64,000 nt of DNA from Novipirellula caenicola (GTDB taxonomy: Bacteria; Planctomycetota; Planctomycetia; Pirellulales; Pirellulaceae). Below are positions 45,383-53,982 of the stretch, piece after piece. The first letter of the stretch is position 1; each line of letters begins with the position of its first letter. The stretch is taken from assembly GCF_039545035.1 (NCBI RefSeq), contig NZ_BAABRO010000008.1, positions 124,001 through 188,000 on the forward strand. Reading direction: 5' to 3'. The notes under the pieces are model-generated. The model had not been told where the DNA came from, searched no databases, and was given only the letters and a program-made list of their open reading frames with translations. The translations under genes were made by a program, and so were the position numbers.

Positions 45383-46756
45383 ATGATGACAAATTGGAAA
45401 AGTCCTGTATTGGCATTGGCTGTCGTGATCGCGACGGTCGTCGCATTTGCCGGCACGTCGAGACCGATCGCCGCGGCTGATCGCCAGCCGAACATTGTGC
45501 TGATCATGGCCGATGATCTCGGCATCGAGGGACTTGGGTGCTACGGCGGACTCAGTTATGCCACGCCCCAACTCGATCAACTTGCCGCCGAAGGACTTCG
45601 CTTCTCGCACGCTCATGCTCAGCCGCTTTGTGCGAACACTCGCATGCAGTTGATGACGGGGATGCACAATGATCGCAATTGGATTTGCTTTGGGATCATG
45701 GATCCAAGCGAGAAAACGTTTGGTCACTATCTACAGCAAGTCGGCTACAAGACCTGTATCGCGGGCAAGTGGCAGCTGCAAAGTTACGATCCACCGGACT
45801 ATCCTGGCGCGGAAACTCGCCGTGGTATCGGCATGCACCCCAAAGATTCCGGCTTTGATTCATACGCCTTGTATCATTCGCTGCATACCGAAGACAAAGG
45901 TTCGCGATACGCCAACCCCACTTGGCTCGAAGACGGCACGCTAAAACAGGCCGCCGGGCAATACGGGCCGGACCAATGGGTGGATTACATCAACGCGTTC
46001 ATGGAACGTGAAAAAGCCAACCCATTCTTTGTCTATTACCCGATGGCACTACCCCATTGGCCGATGAATCCGACGCCCGACAGCGCCGATTGGAATGATC
46101 CAGAAAAGCGACTTGACGAAGATCCTCGCTATTTCAAAGACATGGTCGAGTATATGGACAAGTGTGTCGGCAAGGTCGTGCAGAAAATTGACGACCTTGG
46201 TTTGCGAGAGAACACCTTAATCCTGTTCTACAGTGACAACGGCACGCATCTTTCGATCACCTCGCAAACACAAAATGGGCCTGTCGCCGGAGGCAAGGGA
46301 TTGCCTACCGATGCGGGAACGCATGTACCGCTGATCGCGAATTGGCCGGGAATGATTCAACCGGGCGTTTCTGATGCGCTAGTCGATTCGACTGACTTTC
46401 TTCCGACGATGATGCAGGCGGCCGGGCATCCATTGCCATCGGACCACGATTTGGATGGGATCAGCTTTTATCCAGAATTGGTCGGAGAGGACTCTTCGTC
46501 ACCACGTCGTCAGTGGATCTATTCGTTTTACGATCCTCGTCCGGGATGGGACAAAGATCATTTCACCCGCCATGTCTCGGCTCGCGATCGACGTTGGCAT
46601 TTGTACGAAACGGGCCAGCTTTTTGATGTTCAGGAGGACGTGTTAGAGCAGCGTCCGATCACCGCCGAGAACGACACCGCCGAAACCGCGGCGGTACGTA
46701 AACGTTTGGCCGCCGTATTGAAATCGCAATCACAGTCGAACAACGACGTGCAGTGA
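45383..46756 (+). CDS. Secreted sulfatase with atypical C-A-N-T-R signature
   Basis: 457 residues from ATG at 45383 (tandem ATGs, AAAGG 5-8 bases upstream; the frame is open from 45290 but that part is unlikely). Signal peptide about 1-32. DD in IMADDLGIEGLGCYGG. The formylglycine site is C83-A-N-T-R87: Asn replaces the Pro of C-x-P-x-R. Then MTGMHNDRNW, IAGKWQLQS and YSDNGTHLSITSQTQNG. These place it with the C-T-P-S-R sulfatase at 39220. It may be an inactive or differently matured copy. It is the only sulfatase on the plus strand, opposite the island. Confidence 0.9.
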   Translation: MMTNWKSPVLALAVVIATVVAFAGTSRPIAAADRQPNIVLIMADDLGIEGLGCYGGLSYATPQLDQLAAEGLRFSHAHAQPLCANTRMQLMTGMHNDRNWICFGIMDPSEKTFGHYLQQVGYKTCIAGKWQLQSYDPPDYPGAETRRGIGMHPKDSGFDSYALYHSLHTEDKGSRYANPTWLEDGTLKQAAGQYGPDQWVDYINAFMEREKANPFFVYYPMALPHWPMNPTPDSADWNDPEKRLDEDPRYFKDMVEYMDKCVGKVVQKIDDLGLRENTLILFYSDNGTHLSITSQTQNGPVAGGKGLPTDAGTHVPLIANWPGMIQPGVSDALVDSTDFLPTMMQAAGHPLPSDHDLDGISFYPELVGEDSSSPRRQWIYSFYDPRPGWDKDHFTRHVSARDRRWHLYETGQLFDVQEDVLEQRPITAENDTAETAAVRKRLAAVLKSQSQSNNDVQ

Positions 46757-46805
46757 TGCCGGATTGTCCGTGGCACCGTGTCCGAACCATCCTTGCAGTG
46801 CAGTG

Positions 46806-46830
46806 CAGTGCTGTGCGATGTGCAGCACTG
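46806..46830. other. Hairpin between convergent genes
   Basis: CAGTGCTG and CAGCACTG, perfect 8-bp arms around a 9-base loop, 50 bases after the sulfatase stop, preceded by repeated GCAGT units. A second palindrome AACACGTGTT follows at 46834-46843. No strong T-run on either strand; a weak bidirectional terminator is possible. Confidence 0.35.
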
Positions 46831-46881
46831 AAAAACACGTGTTCGTTTTCGCAGTCAATCCGCAATCGGGACGTGTTTACG

Positions 46882-47238
46882 CTAGGACACCGAGTCTGCC
46901 GTGTCGTGCCGCCATGCTCGCGGTGGACGCGAAGCGTAATTGGGAATCAACGCGATCATCAACAAGAACAGGCCTACGACGATGTGGTTTTGGTGAATCG
47001 GCGGCGGAGGCAGCACCGCGAGTCGGCCCCATACGATCAACCCCGTGGCTACCGCCAAAGTCAGCAGGTGAGCATGCCGTGTAGGCGGCCAATACGAAAG
47101 CCCGGCAAACGTGCTGATCAGTAACGCAATTCCAAAGTCAATCCATAACATCACAGGATCGACCGGAGACTGAAAAACGAACGGGCTGGCCGCAAGCCAC
47201 ACCGCAGTCATGATTTCGATCACGCGTCCCCACATCAT
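46882..47238 (-). CDS. SPW-like small membrane protein
   Basis: 118 residues with four hydrophobic segments (about 8-24, 32-50, 58-74, 86-102). The first, AVWLAASPFVF, and the later WGRLAVLP resemble the S-P-W-type motif at the start of each half of SPW proteins. Its ATG overlaps the TGA of the VKOR-like gene (ATGA), so it is likely translated together with it. Function unknown; the pair with VKOR-like and SDR genes may act on the membrane or on redox partners. Family call is moderate. Confidence 0.6.
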   Translation of the reverse strand: MMWGRVIEIMTAVWLAASPFVFQSPVDPVMLWIDFGIALLISTFAGLSYWPPTRHAHLLTLAVATGLIVWGRLAVLPPPPIHQNHIVVGLFLLMIALIPNYASRPPRAWRHDTADSVS

Positions 47239-47942
47239 GCCACCTCGCGCGAGAGAAGTTTTTCACCAGCCTGATCAAGTTGCTCGGTGCGGGAACCCCA
47301 GAACGCTTTCCAGAATAACTTCACGTCGTGATGATCTTGCCAAACAATTTTTAGATACGCGAGTGAAACGCGGACTTCATCCCAAGCCCAGTAGACCAAG
47401 ATCAGCGAGATTGCTGCGGTGACCAAGCATAGAAAACACCACTCACCGAGCACAAATGCTTGAATCACCACCAACACGACGCTGACGATCCCCAGCGGAA
47501 TCACGTCAATCCCAAACAGAATCACGAGCCACGGGCGGTATTGCCAACGACGTGGTGATCCGGCAAACCCGAGGACGGCGTCACCGAGATAGGCTAATAC
47601 GCCGAGCGCGGCGTCGTGAATCCCTAAGATGCGATACATCGACATCGCAGTATCTGATTTAAGCACCCGGTTGCTGCCATCACCGAACACCGGGTCCCAT
47701 GCACTATCAATCAGCCCCCACTGATAAAGCGATAGATGCGACGAAATGATCGCGGCAACAAACGCCAACAGACAAATCGGAATGCGTTGACTCCACGCCG
47801 ACGGATTGTGTTTGTAGGGAGGTACTGGCCGATTCAGCGGATCAATGTCCTTGGGGGCAGTACTGCCGCGATCGGTGTTCTCGCGATCAGTGTTTACCCG
47901 ATCGGTATTTAAGTGGCGGGGGGCCGTGGGCGATTGACTCAT
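47235..47942 (-). CDS. VKOR-like membrane protein lacking loop cysteines
   Basis: 235 residues. N-terminal hydrophilic tail with a period-5 repeat NTDRV, NTDRE, NTDRG (12-26), then four or five membrane helices from about residue 53. The family region WDPVFGDGS-NRVLKSD, the AYLGDAVLG helix and the redox CxxC (C169-F-L-C172 in GEWCFLCLV) fit VKOR/DsbB-like quinone oxidoreductases. The two cysteines usually found in the first loop are absent (only C57, C169 and C172). Either another protein supplies the dithiol, or the protein has lost oxidative folding and works otherwise. It lies between the SPW-like and SDR genes. Confidence 0.78.
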   Translation of the reverse strand: MSQSPTAPRHLNTDRVNTDRENTDRGSTAPKDIDPLNRPVPPYKHNPSAWSQRIPICLLAFVAAIISSHLSLYQWGLIDSAWDPVFGDGSNRVLKSDTAMSMYRILGIHDAALGVLAYLGDAVLGFAGSPRRWQYRPWLVILFGIDVIPLGIVSVVLVVIQAFVLGEWCFLCLVTAAISLILVYWAWDEVRVSLAYLKIVWQDHHDVKLFWKAFWGSRTEQLDQAGEKLLSREVA

Positions 47943-47993
47943 CCCTTTATTCCTTTTGCGCGTAGCTTTTCAGTCGAAGCTTGATGAGCGCGT

Positions 47994-49052
47994 TCATCGC
48001 TCTAAACCGTTTTGCTTATACCATTTGTCGGGATCGGCTTTGAGCGCCTCCGTCATCTTCGGCAACGTCATCGAAAGCGAATGCTTCGGTTCCCAGCCGA
48101 GCAACTCTTTGGCACGTGAAATATCCAGGGCGTAGTGGTCGTCCGCCATCGCGACCATGAACGGTTTAATGAACGCATCGCCGCCCTGCAGTACGTCACT
48201 GACGGCCGCCCCTACTTTGGCAACCGGTTTGGGGATCTCCATCGTCGCCCATTCCTTGCCATGCAATTGTTTGCCAATCAGGTTCTGTAGCGTTTGGTAC
48301 GACAGCGTTTCTTCTTCGCCAATCAAAATTGCGGTTTTCGGTGCGATCGCATCACGCCGTTCAACAGTGCGGACGATCGCATCAACGGCGTCTTCTAAGT
48401 GCACCGCTGCTTGCCCTGCATCGGTATCACCGGGGAAAAAGCGAGCTTGAAAATCCTTTTCGTAGATTCGTTTGATCTGCTGGACAATCGTCGGTTGACG
48501 TCCATCGTCGGTGTAGACACCGGCAACACGCAGGAACACCGAGCGAACATTGGGGTGTCCTTCGCGGATCAGCCGTTCGGTTTCAATCTTGCTCTGTGGG
48601 TAGGGCCATTTCGCTTTAAGCGGATCGTCCTCACGGATTCTTTCTCCCACTGCACATGGAGCATGCACCAACATGGTGCTGGTGAATAGGAACTGTTCGC
48701 ACTCGAAATCTTCAAGGGCGTTCAGTAGTCGATCGGTGCCGTTGATGGTGACGGTGTTGTACAGTTCGCTGTCTTCGCCCGAGAAATCGTAGTAGGCCGC
48801 CATATGCACCACGCTAGCGAGTTTGCCACCGGTTTTGCCACGGACATTTTGCATGGCGCCTTGAACCGAAGAGTAGTCAGTGATGTCGCACTCGATGTCA
48901 TGCACGTGCTGGAGTGCTTTGGGGGGCTCAGGCAAACCAACACGGTCGAACCCGAACACTTCATAGCCAGCTTCGGCAAGTCGACGGCACGTGAGGTTAC
49001 CAAGCAATCCCGAGCTGCCGGTGACAATCACGCATGGTCGTTCGCTAGACAT
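47994..49052 (-). CDS. NAD-dependent epimerase/dehydratase (extended SDR)
   Basis: 352 residues. NAD-binding VTGSSGLLG (11-19), ECDITDYSSV, VVHMAAYYDFSG, STMLVH for the catalytic Ser/Thr, YPQSK for the catalytic Tyr-x3-Lys, and a C-terminal sugar-substrate half (LGWEPKHSL). The family interconverts or dehydrates nucleotide sugars, but other substrates occur and nothing here fixes one. It lies 51 bases before the VKOR-like gene in the same direction. The three-gene set SDR, VKOR-like and SPW-like is probably one operon. Confidence 0.88.
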   Translation of the reverse strand: MSSERPCVIVTGSSGLLGNLTCRRLAEAGYEVFGFDRVGLPEPPKALQHVHDIECDITDYSSVQGAMQNVRGKTGGKLASVVHMAAYYDFSGEDSELYNTVTINGTDRLLNALEDFECEQFLFTSTMLVHAPCAVGERIREDDPLKAKWPYPQSKIETERLIREGHPNVRSVFLRVAGVYTDDGRQPTIVQQIKRIYEKDFQARFFPGDTDAGQAAVHLEDAVDAIVRTVERRDAIAPKTAILIGEEETLSYQTLQNLIGKQLHGKEWATMEIPKPVAKVGAAVSDVLQGGDAFIKPFMVAMADDHYALDISRAKELLGWEPKHSLSMTLPKMTEALKADPDKWYKQNGLER

Positions 49053-49173
49053 GTTTATTCTCTGAAATGAAGGTCAATCAATTCCTTGTTAAGACAACTC
49101 CTTTGACAAGTCGACGCAACTCTCATGCCAACGATTTGGGGGCATGCGTGGTGAGTCGATGACGGTAAGTGAA

Positions 49174-50232
49174 CTACATTGTGTAGAAGACCGCCAATCC
49201 AGCGGCGTACGTTGCCAACACCGCAAACGAATCGACTCCCATTCCCAACACCGTCTTGTCGCGTCGCTCAAGGATTCCCCATAGATACAGGCTGGTGACG
49301 ACGATTCCCAATGCCGCCAAAAAGGCTGCGGACGGCTGCAACGCGTCAAACAGGTTGCCTTCGCGATAAGCCAATTCCGCGGGCAGAAACAACGCGATCT
49401 CGAGGCTGTTGGTCCCCAGGATGTTTGCCGCCGCCATGCTGTACGCTCCAAAACGGACCGCAGAATAGGTCGTACTCAGCTCGGGCAAACTCGTTACCAG
49501 TGCGACCAACGTGGCACCGACAAAGCTTTGCCCGATCCCTGTCTGCTCAGCGATCATTTCGCCCGATACGGCGACAAAGTAGCCGCCGATCAAGACAACG
49601 GCCGAGGCGATGGCAAAGTAGCCGACCAAGCCGCGGGTGGAGACGTCTTGGTATTGGTGTTGATGTGCATCCTTGATGTCGCGAGCCGATTCGGGCGGCT
49701 GGGCAATCTCGCCGCGAGGTTCCCAGCGTGGTTTTCCCTCGTAACGGTAGATCACCCACAATGAGGAAACGTAGGCTGCAAACAATAAGATCGGCCACAC
49801 TCCGACGCCAGCAATTGAGTACAGCTCGCCACTCGTGACGGCGGCCGATGCGAGCGCAATCAATGCGATTAGCATCACGCCGACCATGATCAATGACGAT
49901 TGCGGTGAAAAGAGAGTGAGTGGGCGACCACGCAGCACAAACGCGTCAATCAACGCCAATACGGCAACCTGCATCACCACGCCTCCAAGCAGGTTGTTGC
50001 CTGCTAACTCGGCCGCTCCCGAGTAGGATGCCGTCAACGTCGTTGCCAACTCAGGCAAGCTGGTGGCACCGCCAAGCAGCAAAGCCCCCGCAAACGCTTT
50101 TCCTAGTCCCGTGCGGTCCGCAAATAGGTCCACGTACTTGCTGAGCTTGGTGCCCGCCAACCACACAAATAACGCTGCGACCGCAAAAATACCAAAATTG
50201 ATCGTCAGCGATTGGGACTGCAAATCAAGCAT
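49174..50232 (-). CDS. Ca2+/cation antiporter of the CaCA family
   Basis: 352 residues, about ten membrane helices in two homologous halves. Each half has the ion-binding alpha repeat: GGATSLPELATTLTAS with GNNLLGG, and VALVTSLPELSTTYSA with NILGTN. A cytoplasmic loop of about 60 residues joins the halves (WEPRGEIAQPP, HQHQYQ). It exchanges calcium or another divalent cation for Na+ or H+. No signal for the ion. It is a single-gene unit between the SDR cluster and DedA. Confidence 0.9.
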   Translation of the reverse strand: MLDLQSQSLTINFGIFAVAALFVWLAGTKLSKYVDLFADRTGLGKAFAGALLLGGATSLPELATTLTASYSGAAELAGNNLLGGVVMQVAVLALIDAFVLRGRPLTLFSPQSSLIMVGVMLIALIALASAAVTSGELYSIAGVGVWPILLFAAYVSSLWVIYRYEGKPRWEPRGEIAQPPESARDIKDAHQHQYQDVSTRGLVGYFAIASAVVLIGGYFVAVSGEMIAEQTGIGQSFVGATLVALVTSLPELSTTYSAVRFGAYSMAAANILGTNSLEIALFLPAELAYREGNLFDALQPSAAFLAALGIVVTSLYLWGILERRDKTVLGMGVDSFAVLATYAAGLAVFYTM

Positions 50233-50311
50233 CGAATTCAGCTCAGTTGTGAGTGCAAATAAGTGAATTTTGTTGCGGCAACCGCTTGCTGGCTTTCAGC
50301 TTTCGTAACGA

Positions 50312-50923
50312 TCAAGACGTTGTGGCCCGAGCCGACCGCTGCCGCACCACGCGCCAAACCCACCAAGCAAACATCCCTGCGATCACTGCCATGCTGACCC
50401 AGCTCAGCGGGGCAGCGAGATCCTTGTAATGATCGCCGAGCCACCATCCGATGCCGGCAAGCAGTGCCGTCCACAGCACGGTGCCGATCGCCGTGAATAA
50501 CGAAAATCGGCCAATCGGCATCGCTGCAAACCCGGCCGGAACGCTGATCAAGGTGCGAATCCCAGGAATCATCCGACAGACCAATACCGCGACACTTCCC
50601 CATTGATCAAACCAATCATCGACCTGATCCAAGTCTCGCCGGGTGATCGTTAACCAAGCACCGTGGCCGTCGATCCAACGGGCCAATCGCTCCTTGCCGA
50701 TCCAACGGGCGAGCAGATACCAAGCCAACGCCCCCAGGAACGATCCGATGCTGCCGGCCGTGACGACGGCGATAAAAGACACATTTCCTTGGCTTACCGA
50801 GTACCCCGCCCACGGCATGACGATTTCCGATGGTATGGGCGGAAAGATATTTTCAGCCAACATCAGGAGCCCTACTCCTGCAGCGCCAAACTGTTCCAAA
50901 AATTCAGTGATCCATTTTTCCAT
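50312..50923 (-). CDS. DedA family membrane protein
   Basis: 203 residues from ATG at 50923; the frame opens with TTG two codons earlier. Typical Ded[84 protein letters not shown]. Members help lipid carrier recycling and membrane homeostasis. It is divergent from the ZIP gene with only 59 bases between the starts, so both promoters must lie within or across them. Confidence 0.93.
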   Translation of the reverse strand: MEKWITEFLEQFGAAGVGLLMLAENIFPPIPSEIVMPWAGYSVSQGNVSFIAVVTAGSIGSFLGALAWYLLARWIGKERLARWIDGHGAWLTITRRDLDQVDDWFDQWGSVAVLVCRMIPGIRTLISVPAGFAAMPIGRFSLFTAIGTVLWTALLAGIGWWLGDHYKDLAAPLSWVSMAVIAGMFAWWVWRVVRQRSARATTS

Positions 50924-50982
50924 ACCCAATCTTCACGGCAACCCGCGTGCCAGTGGCACATCATCTGCATCGCGATCGCGAA

Positions 50983-51795
50983 ATGATCACATGGCTAAAA
51001 GAATTGGATCCTGTCTACCAAGCGCTTGCCGCGGGCCTATTTACATGGGGGCTCACTGCGTTGGGGGCCGCATTGGTGTTTGGCTTGTTAAAAGTCAATC
51101 GCAAACTGCTCGACGCAATGCTTGGGTTTGCAGGCGGCGTGATGCTGGCGGCAAGCTATTGGAGTCTGCTTGCGCCATCGATCGCAGTCGCCGAAGAACA
51201 GGGGTGGCCGAGCTGGTTGCCAGCCGCGATCGGTTTTCTGGCGGGGGGCGCCTTCTTATGGGGACTCGACCAACTGCTTCCCCATCTGCATCGTGGGCTG
51301 CCGATCGAATCCGCCGAAGGTCCGCGTACCGCGTGGCAGCGCAGCGTGCTGCTGATCATCGCCATCACGCTGCATAACATCCCCGAGGGATTGGCGGTCG
51401 GCGTAGCGCTGGGCAGTGCCGCTAGCGGATTGAAAACGGCCAGCCTGGGCAGTGCCGCCGCATTGGCGATCGGTATCGGCTTGCAAAACGTGCCCGAAGG
51501 GGTTGCCGTCGCCGTGCCGCTACGGGGCGAAGGGCTAAGCCGAATGAAGGCTTGGATGATCGGTCAAGCCTCGGCTCTGGTTGAACCGGTGGCCGCCGTC
51601 ATCGGAGCCGCGGTGGTGGTGTTCGCTGCTCCGGTACTGCCGTTTGCGCTCAGCTTCGCCGCCGGTGCGATGGTGTATGTCGTGGTCGAAGAGCTAGTTC
51701 CCGAAACACAGCAGCAGGGCAACGACGATTTGGCGACGCTTTGTCTGATGCTTGGGTTCGCGGTGATGATGATCTTGGACGTTGCGCTTGGATAG
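50983..51795 (+). CDS. ZIP family metal transporter
   Basis: 270 residues from ATG at 50983; a GTG at 50947 would add 12 polar residues. Eight membrane helices. Metal-binding helices IV and V contain [11 protein letters not shown] and [14 protein letters not shown]. The block [14 protein letters not shown] follows. The loop with HLHRG is short. ZIP proteins import Zn2+, Fe2+ or Mn2+; ZupT-like members are broad. Zinc supply fits the class II aldolases, and calcium or magnesium would fit sulfatases, but no link is shown. Confidence 0.92.
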   Translation: MITWLKELDPVYQALAAGLFTWGLTALGAALVFGLLKVNRKLLDAMLGFAGGVMLAASYWSLLAPSIAVAEEQGWPSWLPAAIGFLAGGAFLWGLDQLLPHLHRGLPIESAEGPRTAWQRSVLLIIAITLHNIPEGLAVGVALGSAASGLKTASLGSAAALAIGIGLQNVPEGVAVAVPLRGEGLSRMKAWMIGQASALVEPVAAVIGAAVVVFAAPVLPFALSFAAGAMVYVVVEELVPETQQQGNDDLATLCLMLGFAVMMILDVALG

Positions 51796-52321
51796 TCGCT
51801 GGAAACGAGACAATCGCTCGAAACACCTCGCTGCGATGTCATCGAAGGCCGGCCTGTTTTTGAAAAACTGAAATTTTCCAAAAAAAAATTGCCTCACGCG
51901 AATTGAAAAAACATTTTCTGGAAATGTTAACTATCGGACGCTTCTTGTAATCGGTCGGTCGGACCGTGCGTCTCGATGAGCGGATGGATGCGATATCAAT
52001 ACCAAAAAGAGAGAACAAGATTTCTGTTCTCCGAAACTCAGTGCGGTGCTGAAAGTCGCATAGAGTCCCGTGTTATTTGACGATCGCCGCAGTTGTTCTT
52101 AGCATTCGCCTATGACGAGTGCGGATTGGACTCTCCGCATCCTTCATTGTTTTCACTCTTTTCTTGCCTGTTGCCAAATTGTTGTTTTGGGGGTTTTAGG
52201 TCACGTTGTTTCGCCAGGATGGCGGCTGCGAATCACGTCCACGTTGGGTTCGAATCATCTCTGGTCGGCAAAACGCGACGCAATCAAGGTCTCTCTTTGT
52301 CTTTTTCTCAAAGGTATTTTT
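51796..52321. promoter_or_regulatory. Long leader region before DUF1559 copy 3
   Basis: 526 bases between ZIP and the DUF1559 ATG. It has an A/T-rich tract (51863-51925) and the inverted repeat at 52011-52031. The frame is open from 52112 but only the part from 52322 is coding by similarity to the other two copies. Promoter not assigned. Confidence 0.4.
52011..52031. promoter_or_regulatory. Inverted repeat GAGAACA-N7-TGTTCTC
   Basis: Perfect 7-bp arms, loop AGATTTC, about 290 bases upstream of the DUF1559 start and 215 after the ZIP stop. No T-run follows. It could be an operator for the DUF1559 operon or a hairpin at the end of the ZIP transcript. Confidence 0.35.
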
Positions 52322-53533
52322 ATGAAAACGAATCGCCCTCTATCCCCACGTCTCGGTTTCACCTTGGTGGAGTTGCTGGTTGTCATCGCCATCATCGGGG
52401 TGCTCGTCGGTTTGTTGCTACCTGCGGTTCAAGCCGCTCGTGAAGCCGCTCGCCGCATGAGCTGCAGCAACAACTTCAAACAACTTGGTTTGGGGATGCA
52501 TAACTACCACAGCGCCTACAATGCGTTGCCGATTCAGGGGAGTGGGACCGAAGATGCGACCCTCAGCAATTCGTATTGGTGGTCCAACACCAAGAACGCA
52601 AGTCAAAATCAGTTGTCTGCTTTGGTGGGGCTGACCCCGTTCATCGAGCAGCAAGCCATCTGGGAAGTGATCAGCAATCCGAACGACTTTAATAAAGATG
52701 GCGCGGTTGATTTCCCGGCGATGGGGCCAAGCCCGCAAAACTGGTTGGATTACGTGCCTTACAGCACTGAAATGCCAACGCTTCGTTGTCCCAGCGATCC
52801 GGGGACTGGATTGCCCGCGGCGGGACGTACGAACTATGCCATGTGTGGTGGCGATTCGGGACGCTGGATCAACTTTGGAAATCGCAGCGACAATCCTTGG
52901 AAACCACTCAACGCGACTCAAGCCGATGAGCAGCGTGCTGCCGATCGCGGTGTCTTTGCATGTTACAAGCAGATGAAGTTTCGTGACATCCTCGATGGTT
53001 TGTCCAACACGATTGCAATGGGAGAAATCGCGACCGACCTAGGTGATAAAGACAAGCGAACGATCTCTTACGATCGTCCAAGCTGGAGTTACCCTGGACC
53101 TCGTGACAATCCATCCGAGTGTGGTACAGGTGGTTTGGTCGATCCACAGCGTCCTCAGTTCTGGGCTTCCTCGACGCCAACCGATAGTTCCTCTAGCGGT
53201 CGCGGTTATCAGTGGTTCAGCCGATTGCCGCTGTACACGATGGTGACCACAATTTTGCCGCCCAACAAAGAGGTTTGTGGTTATGACCGTGGCGTCGACT
53301 TGATTGTCTTGCCGCCGTCAAGTCGTCATCAAGGTGGCGTGCATGTGCTGATGGCCGACGGGGCGGTGAAGTTCATCACCGACTCGATCGAAGCAGGTGA
53401 TTCGACCGCTCCGATGGTTCACCGCTGGGGTAACGCCGCGAACAAGAACCAGCCCGGTGCGCAAAGTCCCTATGGTTTGTGGGGATCGCTGGGCAGTCGT
53501 GCCGCGAAAGAAACGATTTCCGCCGAATTCTAA
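52322..53533 (+). CDS. DUF1559 prepilin-like protein (copy 3)
   Basis: 403 residues from ATG at 52322, preceded by AAAGGTA like copy 1. Leader MKTNRPLSPRLG, then FTLVELLVVIAIIGVLVGLL, AREAARRMSCSNNFKQLGLG. Late DUF1559 motifs: SSRHQGGVHVLMADGAVKFI and GLWGSLGSRAAKETISAEF. The middle includes DNPSECGTGG and YRCPSDPG-like cysteine pairs (TLRCPSDPGTG). The first gene of a three-gene plus-strand operon with a small lipoprotein and a TPR/ASPIC lipoprotein. Its N-terminal DNA is less similar to copies 1 and 2 than they are to each other. Confidence 0.92.
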   Translation: MKTNRPLSPRLGFTLVELLVVIAIIGVLVGLLLPAVQAAREAARRMSCSNNFKQLGLGMHNYHSAYNALPIQGSGTEDATLSNSYWWSNTKNASQNQLSALVGLTPFIEQQAIWEVISNPNDFNKDGAVDFPAMGPSPQNWLDYVPYSTEMPTLRCPSDPGTGLPAAGRTNYAMCGGDSGRWINFGNRSDNPWKPLNATQADEQRAADRGVFACYKQMKFRDILDGLSNTIAMGEIATDLGDKDKRTISYDRPSWSYPGPRDNPSECGTGGLVDPQRPQFWASSTPTDSSSSGRGYQWFSRLPLYTMVTTILPPNKEVCGYDRGVDLIVLPPSSRHQGGVHVLMADGAVKFITDSIEAGDSTAPMVHRWGNAANKNQPGAQSPYGLWGSLGSRAAKETISAEF

Positions 53534-53727
53534 ACGGCAACGAATTGGATTCGCATCGGACCTTCCTAGCAGGAGGTTCGATTCGGAGCAGTCCGAACGA
53601 ACAGGCTTCGTGTGCCGAGTACGCAAATACCGAATGCGCGAAGCCTTTCATTTTCATGATCGATCATTCCACACCGTTATCTCGAAGACACTGTTACTTC
53701 AGGATTCTGTAACCACGAAAGCTAACC

Positions 53728-53937
53728 ATGAAACGACTTGCATGCCTTGCCCTGTTGTCCTGTACGTTCTGCTTGAATCTTGGGTGTGGCGAACCCAAGG
53801 CCGCCAGCGTTCTAGACGGTGCCAACGAAGCGGAAATCGCCAAGGTCCGCGCCGCGATTGAAGAAGAACAACGCAAGATGGAGAAAGGATTTGCGCAAGG
53901 GAATTACGACCAAAGTAAGCCTTTGCCCAAAGAATAA
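53728..53937 (+). CDS. Small DUF1559-partner lipoprotein (copy 3)
   Basis: 69 residues. Signal and lipobox MKRLACLALLSCTFCLNLGC; the mature start CGEPKAASVLDGANEAEI fits the shared pattern GC-[SG]-[DE]-x4-[ST]-V-x2-G-x5-I of the three small lipoproteins. The rest is a charged helix (IEEEQRKMEKGF) and a proline-rich end. It lies 194 bases after DUF1559 copy 3 and 45 bases before the TPR/ASPIC gene. Function unknown. Confidence 0.85.
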   Translation: MKRLACLALLSCTFCLNLGCGEPKAASVLDGANEAEIAKVRAAIEEEQRKMEKGFAQGNYDQSKPLPKE

Positions 53938-53982
53938 TACGTCTTGCTAGATTCTCAGACTGTCGGGATTCATCTCGTTGCG

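Noticed and set aside
46806-46830. Rho-independent terminator
   Set aside because: Good stem but no T-run on either strand.
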